Notes under the pieces: model-generated
What the model was told of the DNA's origin: nothing
Databases searched by the model: none
Seen by the model: only the letters and a program-made list of their open reading frames with translations
Shown here: piece by piece, positions 1 to 14,644 of the stretch
Position numbering within the stretch: the stretch's first letter is position 1
Layout: each line of letters opens with the position of its first letter
Translations under genes and position numbers: made by a program
Origin: Yarrowia lipolytica
Taxonomy: Eukaryota; Ascomycota; Dipodascomycetes; Dipodascales
Length of the DNA stretch: 64,000 bases
NCBI RefSeq assembly: GCF_001761485.1
Contig: NC_090771.1
Location: forward strand, 2,604,001 to 2,668,000
Direction of reading: 5' to 3'

Positions 1-406
1 GTGGCACTCAGAAAGTACTAAAACTGTGGATCCCCAGTATATTTAAACGGCGTTGCTTCGGTAAAGCTGGATGACTTTTCAACTAAATTGGTTGACTGGT
101 TCACCATTCATCCCAAACGTCCATAATATTCTCGATTTTCATTGGCAAGAGTTACTTGTATACTTCAGTCGAATAGCAATGTATTGTGGCTCACCAACAG
201 GTGAAGCTTACATGAAATACGTTGATGGTGTTATTACATAAATTCTTTCAATGATGAGATGTTCTCTCTTAAAAAGTCTACAGTATAATCCCATACAGTA
301 GATACTCCATTCTGGCTCTCTCAAGTGGTAAGACATCAGCAACTCTCACAGATATGAGGTCGCCTCTTAACAGAGAAAAAAAGAAAAGCCCGCCGCTGTG
401 GCAAAA
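1..406. other. Left-edge non-coding DNA
   Basis: No credible coding region or tRNA is visible in this AT-rich stretch. Its right end carries the T-run that terminates the 5S rRNA gene lying on the minus strand. A gene ending to the left of the window cannot be excluded. Confidence 0.5.
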
Positions 407-526
407 GAATTGCAGCACCTAGGATTCTCGTATGGTCTCCCACTACAATACTAACTAGGCTCTCTGGTGCTTGACTATGGCTGATCGGACGGGAAGCCGT
501 ATTTTCACCAGGATATGGCCGCAACT
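407..526 (-). rRNA. 5S ribosomal RNA gene, solitary
   Basis: Read on the minus strand, the segment begins GTTGCGGCCATATC, contains TTCCCGTCCGATCA, then GTAGTGGGAGACCATACGAG, and ends AGGTGCTGCAATT. These are the hallmark blocks of fungal 5S rRNA in the right order and at the right spacing, over about 119 nt. A TTTT tract directly follows (minus strand, 406-403), as expected for a Pol III terminator. The bases immediately upstream (above 526) do not form a tRNA, so this copy is not one of the fused tRNA-5S units known in this yeast, and it would need the internal TFIIIA-type promoter. The exact 5' base (525 or 526) and 3' base are uncertain by 1-2 nt. Dispersed 5S genes outside the rDNA are known for Yarrowia. 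Confidence 0.9.
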
Positions 527-805
527 ATAATGTATGATCCCAAATTGACTCATAAGGTATTGTGTGCTTAGTAACCCATTGAATTAAAGAAACACCACAT
601 ATTGGTCACGTGATTTTCCTAGAAGACGTCATGACCCTCTCGTACGAATCTGACTACAGTAACAAACACAACTACAGCACAGTTTACAGTATCGTATATA
701 TCCAGTTACAGTACTTAGTTCAAACTGTACAACCTCAATAACATAATAAGATACAATCAATTAATAATAATAAACAAAATCCTTCACATCCTCCTCACGA
801 TCCAT
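527..805. other. Spacer between the 5S gene and the GLT1 3' end
   Basis: Non-coding, AT-rich, with a TCACGTGA palindrome near 607-614. It includes the 3' flank of GLT1 and the 5' flank of the 5S gene. No further gene is seen. Confidence 0.5.
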
Positions 806-3800
806 CTATTTGAGCTTGAGATCTCGCTGCTCAATGGAACCGTTACCGGGCAGTCGAGTGCATCCCATAAGGAAGTGATCAACAGCTCGAGCACACTGTC
901 GACCCTCTTGGATACCCCAGACAACCAGAGACTGTCCTCGTCGACAGTCACCGGCAGTGAACAGGTTGTCCTGGACCTTGTAGAGTCCAAGATCCTTGAC
1001 ATCGCCGGTCTGAGTCTTGATGTTTCCTCGTCCGTCTCGCTCAGCAGCGAGCTCCTGGGCCTCGGGACCAACGAAACCCATGGACAGCAGAACCACGTCG
1101 GCGGGGAAGAACTCCTCAGAGCCGGGAATCTCGCTCATCTGCCAGGCGCCAGACTCAGACTGCTTCCACTCAACTCGAACAGTCTTGATACCCTTGACAT
1201 TGCCCTCTCCGTCGTCAACAAACTCCTTGGACAGGATACCGTACTCTCGGGGATCCTTGCCGTAGTGAGCAGCCACTTCAGTGTGACCATAGTCGACTCG
1301 GAAGATTCGAGGCCACTGGGGCCAGGGGTTGTCCTTGGGTCGAGCAGGGGTAGGTCGTGGAAGCAGCTCGAAGTTGGTGACGGACTTCGCTCCGTGTCGA
1401 GTAGAAGTACCCAGACAATCGTTACCAGTGTCTCCACCACCAATGACAACAACGTGCTTGTCCTTGAGGGACTCTCGAACCTCATCCATGTCACCGTCAA
1501 GCAGAGACTTCGTGTTCCATCGGAGCAACTGCATGGCGAAATTGATGTTGTTGAGAGATCGGTTCTTGATGGGCAAGTCTCGAGGAATGGTGGATCCGAC
1601 ACACAGAACGACAGCATCATTGTCAGCTCGCAGACCAGACACAGAAACTTCCTTGTCCTCACCGACCTCGGTGTTGGTAATAAAAGTGACACCCTCGTCT
1701 CGCATCAACTGGACTCGTCGCTCAACAACCCGCTTGTCCAGCTTCATGTTGGGGATACCGTACATGAGGAGACCTCCAATTCGGTCAGCTCGCTCGTAGA
1801 CAGTCACAGAGTGGCCTGCCTTATTGAGCTGATCGGCAGCAGCCAGACCCGCAGGACCAGAACCAATAATGGCAATGGTCTTACCAGTTCGAGTGGCGGG
1901 GGGCTTGGGCTTAATCCAGCCCTGCTCGAAACCGTGATCGATAATGGCACACTCGATGGACTTGATACCAACAGGGTCCTCGTTGATACCCAGAACACAG
2001 GCACCCTCACAAGGAGCGGGACAGATTCGTCCAGTGAACTCGGGGAAGTTGTTGGTCATCAGAAGTCTGTCGAGAGCATCCTGCCATCGGTCCTGGAACA
2101 CGAGCTCGTTCCACTTGGGGATGACGTTGGAAATAGGGCATCCAGTGTCAGACTGGCAGAAGGGGACACCACAGTCCATGCATCGGGCAGTCTGATACTT
2201 CAGCTCCTCCTTGGTCAGTCGGGTGTTCATCTCGTCCCAGTCCTTGGTTCGGTTCTTGGCATCTCGATACTTCTCAGCACGTCGAGTGTACTTCATGAAA
2301 CCTCGGGTCTTATCGAGCTTGACCAGCTTGGAAGCCTTGGCCTTTGTGGCGTTGTGGTCGAGAATGGCGTCCTCCAGATCCTGAACAGGAGGCTCCTTTC
2401 GGGACCGAGGAGTGGCACAAGGCTTGGGGGTAGCAGCTCGCTTGAGCTCACCGTTGGTGATGTCGGCGTCAGGGTCCTCCTTGATGGCATGCATGTAGCC
2501 AGAGACCTCTCGCTTCTTGGCCTCAGCAACCTTGGCAGCTTGCTCCTCCAGAACTCGAGCGTAATCGGTGGGCAGTACCTTGACAAACCGGGGCAAGATT
2601 CGGTTGAAGTCTGTGAGAACTCGGTCAGCCAGCTCGGAACCGGTGTAGTGTCGGTGGTCCTCAATCAGGCCTCGCAGGAAAGCAATCTCCTGGGGATCAG
2701 AGACAGGGCCCAGCTCAACAGTCTCGGAGTTGACGTTGTTGACAAACTCCTGGCCCATGTCAAGCACGTAGGCAATACCACCAGACATACCGGCGGCAAA
2801 GTTTCGGCCAGTGGAGCCGAGAACAACAACACGACCTCCAGTCATGTACTCGCAGCCGTGGTCTCCACAGCCCTCAACAACGGCAGTGGCACCGGAGTTT
2901 CGGACACCGAAACGCTCGGCACCAACACCTCGGAAGAAACAAGTACCGGAAGTAGCACCGTACAAACAAGTGTTACCAACGATGATATTCTCCTCAGCCT
3001 TGAAAACAGAGTTCTTGGGAGGATAGACGACGATTCGGCCTCCAGAAAGACCCTTACCAACGTAATCGTTACAGTCTCCCTCCAGTTCCAGAGTGATACC
3101 GGGTGCCAGGAAGGCACCAAACGACTGACCCGCAGAACCCTTGACATTGACGTGAACAGTGTCGTCAGGCAGTCCAGCCTCACCAAACCGCTTGGAGATT
3201 CGGTAGGAGAGTGTGGAACCAAGAGATCGATCAGTGTTGATGATGTCACAGTCAATGGTGACGGGAAGACCCTTGTCCAGAGTGACCTCAGCCTCGTCAA
3301 TGAGCTTGTTGTCGAGTCGGACATGGAGTCGGTGGTCCTGCTTTCGAACCTTTCGGGTAGCAACACCAGGTCGAAGGGTGTGAGCAGGAGTGAGAATGGG
3401 AGTCAGATCCAGGTTCTTGGTCTTGTGGTTTCGAAGATCGTCTCGGACTCGCAGCATCTCGGCGTGGCCAACCATCTCGTCAATGGTTCGGAATCCAAGC
3501 TGAGCCATGATTCCTCGAAGCTCATTGGCAATGTAGTAGAAGAAGTTGATCACATGCTCGGGGGTACCCTTGAACTTCTGTCGCAGCTCGGGGTCCTGGG
3601 TGGCAATACCGACGGGACAAGTGTTGAGATGGCACTTTCGCATCATGATGCAGCCCATGGCAATGAGAGGAGTAGTAGCAAATCCCCACTCCTCGGCTCC
3701 GAGAAGACAGGCAATGGCAACATCTCGACCGGTTCGGATCTGACCATCGGTCTGGACAGTGACTCGACCTCGCAGATCGTTCAGAACCAGAGTCTGGTGA

Positions 3801-6800
3801 GTCTCAGCAAGACCCAACTCCCAGGGGAGACCGGCGTACTTGATACCGGTCCATCGAGAGGCACCAGTTCCACCATCGTGACCAGAAATGAGAATGTGGT
3901 CAGCCTTAGCCTTGGCAACACCGGAGGCAATGATACCGACACCGACTTCGGACACCAGCTTCACAGAGACTCGAGATCGAGGGTTAGAGCACTTGAGGTC
4001 GTAGATAAGCTGCTTGAGATCCTCAATAGAGTAAATGTCGTGGTGGGGAGGAGGAGAAATGAGACCGACACCAGGAGTGGAGTGTCGAGTCTTACCAATC
4101 TGCTCAGACACCTTGTGTCCGGGAAGCTCACCACCCTCACCGGGTTTGGCACCCTGAGCCATCTTGATCTGGAGCTCATCGGCGTCAGAAAGGTAGTACG
4201 AAGTGACACCAAATCGACCAGAGGCAATCTGCTTGATGGCAGATCTCATAGTGTCTCCATTCTCAGCAACAGCGGATCGCTCGGGGTCCTCACCACCCTC
4301 ACCGGTGTTGGACTTACCACCAAGTCGGTTCATGGCAACGGCAAGAGTAGAATGGGACTCCATTGAGATGGAACCGTAGGACATGGCACCAGTGACGAAT
4401 CGTCGAACAATCTCGGTCCAGGGCTCAACCTGATCAATGGGGACAGGGGTAGCGGCATCGAAGTCGAAATCAAGCAGACCTCGGAGAGTACAGTCCTTGA
4501 TGGCTTCGTACTCGGCCTTAGAGTAAGCCTCATAAGCCTTCTCGTTCTTGTTTCGAACAGCATCCTGGATGTTCGAGATGGCAACGGGGGTGTTGACGTG
4601 GGGGTCTCCACCATCTCGGTAGTGGTACTCTCCAGACTCGGGCAGAGACTTGGTCTTGACAGTCTCTCGCGAGGGGAAACCTCGCTCGTGAAGGGCAATG
4701 GCATCCTCTGCAATGAAGTCAAAGGTGATACCCTTGATTCGCGAAGCAGTACCGGCGAAGCACTTGTCGACTACAGAGTTGTCGATACCAAGAATCTCAA
4801 AGATCTGGGCACCCTTGTAAGACGCGAGAGTAGAGATACCCATCTTGGACATGACCTTCAGAATACCGCCGTCAACGGCTGTCTTGTAGTTGGCCACAAT
4901 CTGGTCGTCAGAAAGAGGTTCCTTGATAAGACCCTCCCGGTTCATCTTGGCAAGGGTCTCGATAGCCAAGTAGGGGTTGATAGCGTCAGCGCCGTATCCG
5001 AGCAGAACACAGAAGTGGTGTACCTCTCGGGCCTCGGCAGTCTCGACAATCAGGGCAACTCGAGATCGCTGCTTCTGCTGCACAAGGTGGTGGTGAACAG
5101 CACCACAGGCCACAACAGAAGAGACAGGGACTCGGTCAGCAGAAGTCTTCTTGTCGGATAGGATGATGATCTGGTGCTTGGCGTGGATGGAGTTGGAGGC
5201 CTCCTCACAGATTCTGTCAAGAGCCTTCAGGTAGCCAGCGGGGCCCTCAGATTTGTCAAAAGTGATATCAATGGTATCTGTGGTCCACTTGGGGTAGTGT
5301 CTGTGCATCTCGTGCAGCATTGCAGTCTCCTGGATGGTCAGAATAGGAGAGGGAAGCAGCAGACGGTTGCACTGGCTGGGGTTCATCTCAAGCACGTTAC
5401 CCTGGGGTCCAACGTAGCACTCCAGGGACATGACAATAGCCTCTCGAATGGGATCGATGGGAGGGTTAGTGACCTGAGCAAACAGCTGTCGGAAGTAGTC
5501 AAACAGCACCTTGGGCTGCTTTGCGAGGCAAGCCAGAGGTCCGTCGTTACCCATAGATCCAAGAGCCTCCTTGGCAGTGGCAGCCATGGGTGCCAGCAGC
5601 AGAGAAAGCTGCTCAGCAGTGTATCCGAACGCAGGGAGACGGGGATCGCTCTGGACAGAGAGCTCGTCGATCTTGACCTCGAGAATGGAGGGCATCTTGG
5701 ACTCAACCTTCTGTCGCATGTCCTCCATGGTGATGACGTTGGCGTGGATCCACGACTTGAAGTCCACTCGGCCAGCAATCTTCTTTTTGAGCTCTCGGTC
5801 ATCAACGACTCGTCCCTCCTTGGTATCAACCAGCAGCATTCGTCCTGGTCGGAGTCGGCCCTTCTGGATCACCTTCTCGGACTCGATCAGAATGACACCC
5901 ACCTCAGAGGCACAGATCATTCGGTCGTCGTCGGTGATGTAGTATCGGCAGGGTCGTAGACCGTTTCGATCGAGGTTAGCACCACAGTACCGTCCGTCGG
6001 CAAAAGTGAAAAGAGCAGGGCCGTCCCAGGGCTCCATAAGGCAAGCAGCCCACTCGTAGAAAGCTCGCTTCTTGGAGTCCATGGTGGTGTTGTTCTGCCA
6101 GGCCTCTGGAATCATCATCATAACGGCCTCGGGCATGGACAGGACACCATTGATGACCAGCAGCTCAAGGACGTTATCAAAGGCAGCGGAATCGGATCCT
6201 CCCTCCTCGACAATGGGGTAGAGTCGCTCAAGTTCGTCTCCAAACAGACCAGATTTCATCATTCCCTCTCGGGCTCGCATCCAGTTCTTGTTTCCTCGCA
6301 GGGTGTTGATCTCACCGTTGTGTGCGGCCCATCGCAGAGGCTGGGCTCGGTCCCAAGAGGGGAAAGTGTTTGTGGAGAATCGCGAGTGGACCAGAGCAAA
6401 GTGGCCCTCGTAGTCGACGTTGAGCAGATCGTAGTAGTAGTTGTAGACCTGGACGGGAGCAAGCTGGCCCTTGTAGACCATGTTCTTGTTCGACAGCGAA
6501 CAAATGTAGAACCAGTTGTGCAAACCAATGGTGTGAGTGGACTGCTTTCGGAGCACGTAAAGCTGCAACTCAAACAGCTTCTCGAACTTGGAGTCCCATT
6601 CGTCCTCAGTGTGAGGGCCTGACTTGAAGGCCTCAGACAGCACAACCACCGGCTGCAGGATCAGAGGCTCTCGAGACAGAGCAGCGGGACCAAGAATAGA
6701 GGAGTCTCGGGGGACGAATCGCCAGCCGAGCACCTCAAGGCCCAGAGACTTGGCAATGGACTCAAACGTGTCCTTGGACTTCGCCAGCACGTCCTGGTCG

Positions 6801-7706
6801 TTTTTGAAGAAGAGGTTACCGCAGGCGTACTGACCCATGGGAGGCAGCTCGAAGTCGTAGAGCCGCTTAAACTCCTTTTTGATGAACTTGTGGGGGATGG
6901 AGGTCATGACTCCTGCTCCATCTCCGTCTCGTGCGTCGGATCCCACGGCTCCTCGGTGGGTCATGTTGCAGAGCAGATTCTTGGCGTCGGAAATGATCTT
7001 GTGCGATTGTTGGCCCTTGATGTTACAGGCAAAACCGACACCACAGGCATCTTTTTCGTACTCGGGGTCGTACAGGCCCTGTTTGGTGGGGAGCGCGCCT
7101 GCCCACGAGCCATTGTTCTCGTTGTATGAGATGGGGTTGTACTTTGTTAGTTTGGAACGAGGAATACTAGAGTATAGCGGCTTGCTAGAGATCAGTTTCT
7201 GGGACGGTTTTGCTTGAAGCATGACCCATGTCGCCGAGTTATTTTCTCTGCTCGTCTATCTACCTGATTTCTATGGTGTGGTTTTGATTGGTGCGACAAG
7301 TGGTCCTTGAAATGCAGTAGTGCATGCCAAGGGAAAAGAGGGGAGATAGTGGCAAATGAAAATTGAATAAAACGACTCATTCACGCCATTGGAAGAGTCG
7401 TAGCTCCGAGATCGCTGCATCTCTGAACACGCGTCTGTCTCTAATACGTATCTTGTCATCGGATCACCCATTTTTCCACTCCACCCTCTCACTCTGAGTT
7501 CCCTCTCCTTTCACAACCTTAACCTGCGTCACCACGCTTAAGCGAATCCAACGATAAGCTAAGCGAAACTAGTCACACAGATAGTGAACGGAGTGCACTA
7601 AAGCCACCTAAACCACAGTAACAAAATCAATAGCAAAATATCGCCACCACCATCCAAAAACTCGTCGTCCTCCATTACTCACTTCTTGTTGTTCTTCGTG
7701 ATCCAT
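806..7706 (-). CDS. GLT1: NADH-dependent glutamate synthase (GOGAT), probably spliced
   Basis: Converts glutamine plus 2-oxoglutarate to two glutamates in ammonium assimilation. The continuous frame runs from 7222 to 806 (2,138 codons). Counting from 7222: glutamine amidotransferase domain with the catalytic Cys at residue 60 after a propeptide (DACGVGF), central and FMN-binding synthase domains, a 3Fe-4S cysteine cluster near 1,190 (CHLNTCPVG), a GXGXG domain around 1,320-1,490, then the fused small subunit with 4Fe-4S cysteines near 1,684 (CMDCGVPFC), an FAD motif near 1,787 (IIGSGPAG) and a nucleotide motif near 1,930 (IGGGDTGNDCLG). This is the usual fungal single-chain form. I prefer a spliced start: exon 1 at 7706-7683 (MDHEEQQE), GTGAGT donor at 7682, acceptor CTAACAAAG ending at 7142, then YNPISYNENN in frame, giving 2,119 residues. 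The 27 codons between 7222 and 7142 use rare codons (CTA, AGT, AAA), unlike the rest. The simpler alternative is an ATG at 7222. The identity is certain; only the N-terminus is not. Confidence 0.95.
7142..7682 (-). other. Putative first intron of GLT1 (541 nt)
   Basis: The donor GTGAGTAATG at 7682 follows a short open exon, and the acceptor CTAACAAAG ends at 7142. Both junctions are phase 0. The interval contains the unspliced ATG at 7222 and an out-of-frame ATG seven bases before it (7229) that opens a 14-codon reading frame overlapping the start. AAG is a less common acceptor than CAG, so this is an inference. Confidence 0.55.
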
Positions 7707-12364
<4,658 letters not shown>

Positions 12365-12397
12365 ACACTGAAAAACGAGGTGTATTATTTAAAAGCT

Positions 12398-12413
12398 AAT
12401 AAAATAGAATAAA
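12398..12413 (+). terminator. Polyadenylation signals of the DAHP synthase gene
   Basis: AATAAA at 12398-12403 and again at 12408-12413, 34-49 nt after the stop codon, in an AT-rich context. Placement is typical of a yeast 3'-end positioning element. Confidence 0.5.
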
Positions 12414-13560
12414 GCGTATTGATGGAGTGATAGGGGTACAGTACATAGTGAGTGTGGACTTGTATTCGTGGGTGGTACTGTAGTGTGGTGGCAATGCCCT
12501 TTTTTGGTTTTGGTTTTTTGCAATTGAGCTGTTGATACATTACTTATATTTACTTAACTAACAATTGATTTTTTTCTAAGTAATAAAGTTCTCAACTGCG
12601 ATAGGCCCATCTTACTGCACAGTGAGACTTCTGGGATTCTCATATTTTATAGAGTTTAATGTATTATGTTGTTATAAAATAAAGATGTTGGAAAAGATAC
12701 ACATCTACTTGTACAAATACTTGGAAGTCATTGGTTGAAGACATGTGGAGTACATGTACAAGTACAAGTACTTGTATTGGAATTGTACTTGTAGAATCAC
12801 CTTCATATACTGTCTCCGATCAACCGCTCCAAACATCGCATCCAATATGCAGAGTGCATGTGTTGACGCGAGTTTGATGATTATTGATCTGCCGAGAGAC
12901 TCACAAATTCGAAGGATTACAAGTACTACAGTACTTGTAAAATGCAGATGTACTTGTACAATTAACAATCCAGGTTATTTATTCCTACGATGTCTTCTGA
13001 GTTAATGTATCCGTGGATCTACAACAGGTACTTGTACGATACTCGAACTGCAAACATTCTCGAGACCTACAGACGTCCTAAAAATGCGGGGTGGACTGCA
13101 GATCGGAGGTTCGGCGTTTGAAAACTACGATCTCGATTAATTCGTGATGAGGATGTTTTCTGAGGAAAGATATAATATATTTTGAAATCCCTGATTATCT
13201 AGGATTATATTAATATGTTTGAAAGTTGTATTTCACTTAGTGTGTTAGAGAAAAGATGCCTCCAAAATCTCATTTATTGATTATCTAACATGTAGGCGAG
13301 CCGCACTAAGTTGAGGTATGTAACATCTCTAACACAGCCTCGAAGCCGCAATACTTGGTTGATTTTTATGAAAAAAGAGTCCAATAACAACAACTACAAT
13401 CAGCATATCTCCCTATGACCTTTTATCCGGCTTCAAGTGCTTCCTTACCCCCACTTTCACACCTCCTTCAATTCAAGGTTCCCCCTCATCAATAGCCTGT
13501 CTCAAAGTATCTTAGGGCCAGGATAAAAGAAACTGGAGGGCCTCAATTTCTTCATGAATC
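12414..13560. other. Intergenic region with TACTTGTA-type repeats
   Basis: No gene is supported. Palindromic short motifs such as TACAAGTACAAGTACTTGTA cluster at 12755-12776 and 12919-12960. The rest is AT-rich sequence and the promoter of the F-box-like gene. Confidence 0.5.
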
Positions 13561-14001
13561 ATGTTACCTCACGAAATTTGCAGTCTCTTTTTCACTCATT
13601 GCGATCTCGAGGAGTGTCTTGCGCTCGGTGAGACGTGCACAGCATTCCGCGACTCCCTGATGGATGTCGATGACAGCATTATGCGTCGCAAGGTGAAAGA
13701 CCGAATTCCCTGGATGGACATTGGGGGTGCTAAGACGGGAATCAACACATGGATGGATTGTGCAAGGATCATTAGAGCCAGAACGCAATCGATGAAGGAT
13801 GAGGACAAGGAGGCCACAGTGGTGCAGTATTCGGGCCTGCTGTTGCACTATTGCACAAACACAGTGTCTTACTGGATACTGTTACTTTTCAAAATTTACG
13901 TGCTCAACTTGCTGTTTCCAATTTCGCGCATGTCATTCAAGTTCGTACTTGACCTGGTCAAGGGCAGAGAGAGGAAGGAATTGAAGCGACTGAAGGTGTA
14001 G
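13561..14001 (+). CDS. Small F-box-like protein, 146 residues
   Basis: The first 35 residues (LPHEICSLFFTHCDLEECL, then LGETCTAFRDSL) have the spacing of an F-box: Leu-Pro, hydrophobic helix, Leu-x-x-Cys-Leu and a Cys-x-x-Phe/Leu turn. F-box proteins link substrates to SCF ubiquitin ligases through Skp1. No WD40 or LRR substrate domain follows. Instead there is a hydrophobic stretch at about 102-122 (YWILLLFKIYVLNLLFPI) that could be a membrane segment, and a basic tail ending KGRERKELKRLKV. It is short for an F-box protein, so it may be a truncated family member or a lineage-specific protein. The ATG at 13561 is the first in the frame. Function is not established, and the F-box match is by eye. 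Confidence 0.6.
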   Translation: MLPHEICSLFFTHCDLEECLALGETCTAFRDSLMDVDDSIMRRKVKDRIPWMDIGGAKTGINTWMDCARIIRARTQSMKDEDKEATVVQYSGLLLHYCTNTVSYWILLLFKIYVLNLLFPISRMSFKFVLDLVKGRERKELKRLKV

Positions 14002-14644
14002 CACCAAGGACTCGAAGCCTTTTATTTATATAACGAATAAATTATAACAACCAACTAGAGCAAATAGAGAGACGCAGTCGATGTAGAAGTAGCTGTTCTA
14101 CAGAAAATGGCCGAGGTTCTCTCTTTTTCTAGGTTCATGAACACATCTCTCTCCGTATTAACCATGGACCACTGTTACCTCCGACAAGACAAGCAGCATG
14201 ACTGCTTAACTAAGACGTGATACGAAACTCGAAACTTCCTGTTAAGTACTTGGTTAAGTCAGATAGTATATGAGATGAATGTATCCAACCTACCAGTAAT
14301 CTATCTGGTACGTCTCCACCCATTTAGCCAAGCACATCTACACACGAAGACGTAGAGACTTTTTATGGCAAAATGCAGGGGCCTCTGGGAGCTTTGTGTC
14401 ACCTTCATCAAAGCGCTCAGTATCATGTTCGCTATTTTCATGAGCGGCTCAGTATACGAAATCATTTTTTGGTGTTCCTCCTTGGGCACAACATAGCGTG
14501 TATTACAGTAATTTGTCTCAAAACAATGTAATGCCCACATGCTCTACATGTTGATTATTTACAAGACAATACAAAGCAGATCTTTGCATCGATATATCAG
14601 TTTGACGACAATAAATTAACTCATTGTATCATTATAAATAACAC
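14002..14644. other. Convergent intergenic region
   Basis: Lies between the 3' ends of the F-box-like gene and the permease. AT-rich, with ATTTATATAACGAATAAA just after the F-box-like gene, probably its 3'-end signal. No other feature is seen. Confidence 0.45.

Noticed and set aside
875-4366. 1,163-codon plus-strand open frame across GLT1
   Set aside because: It is antisense to the well-conserved GLT1 coding sequence. Its Ser/Leu/Val-rich product has no domain structure and is explained by the codon bias of the opposite strand.
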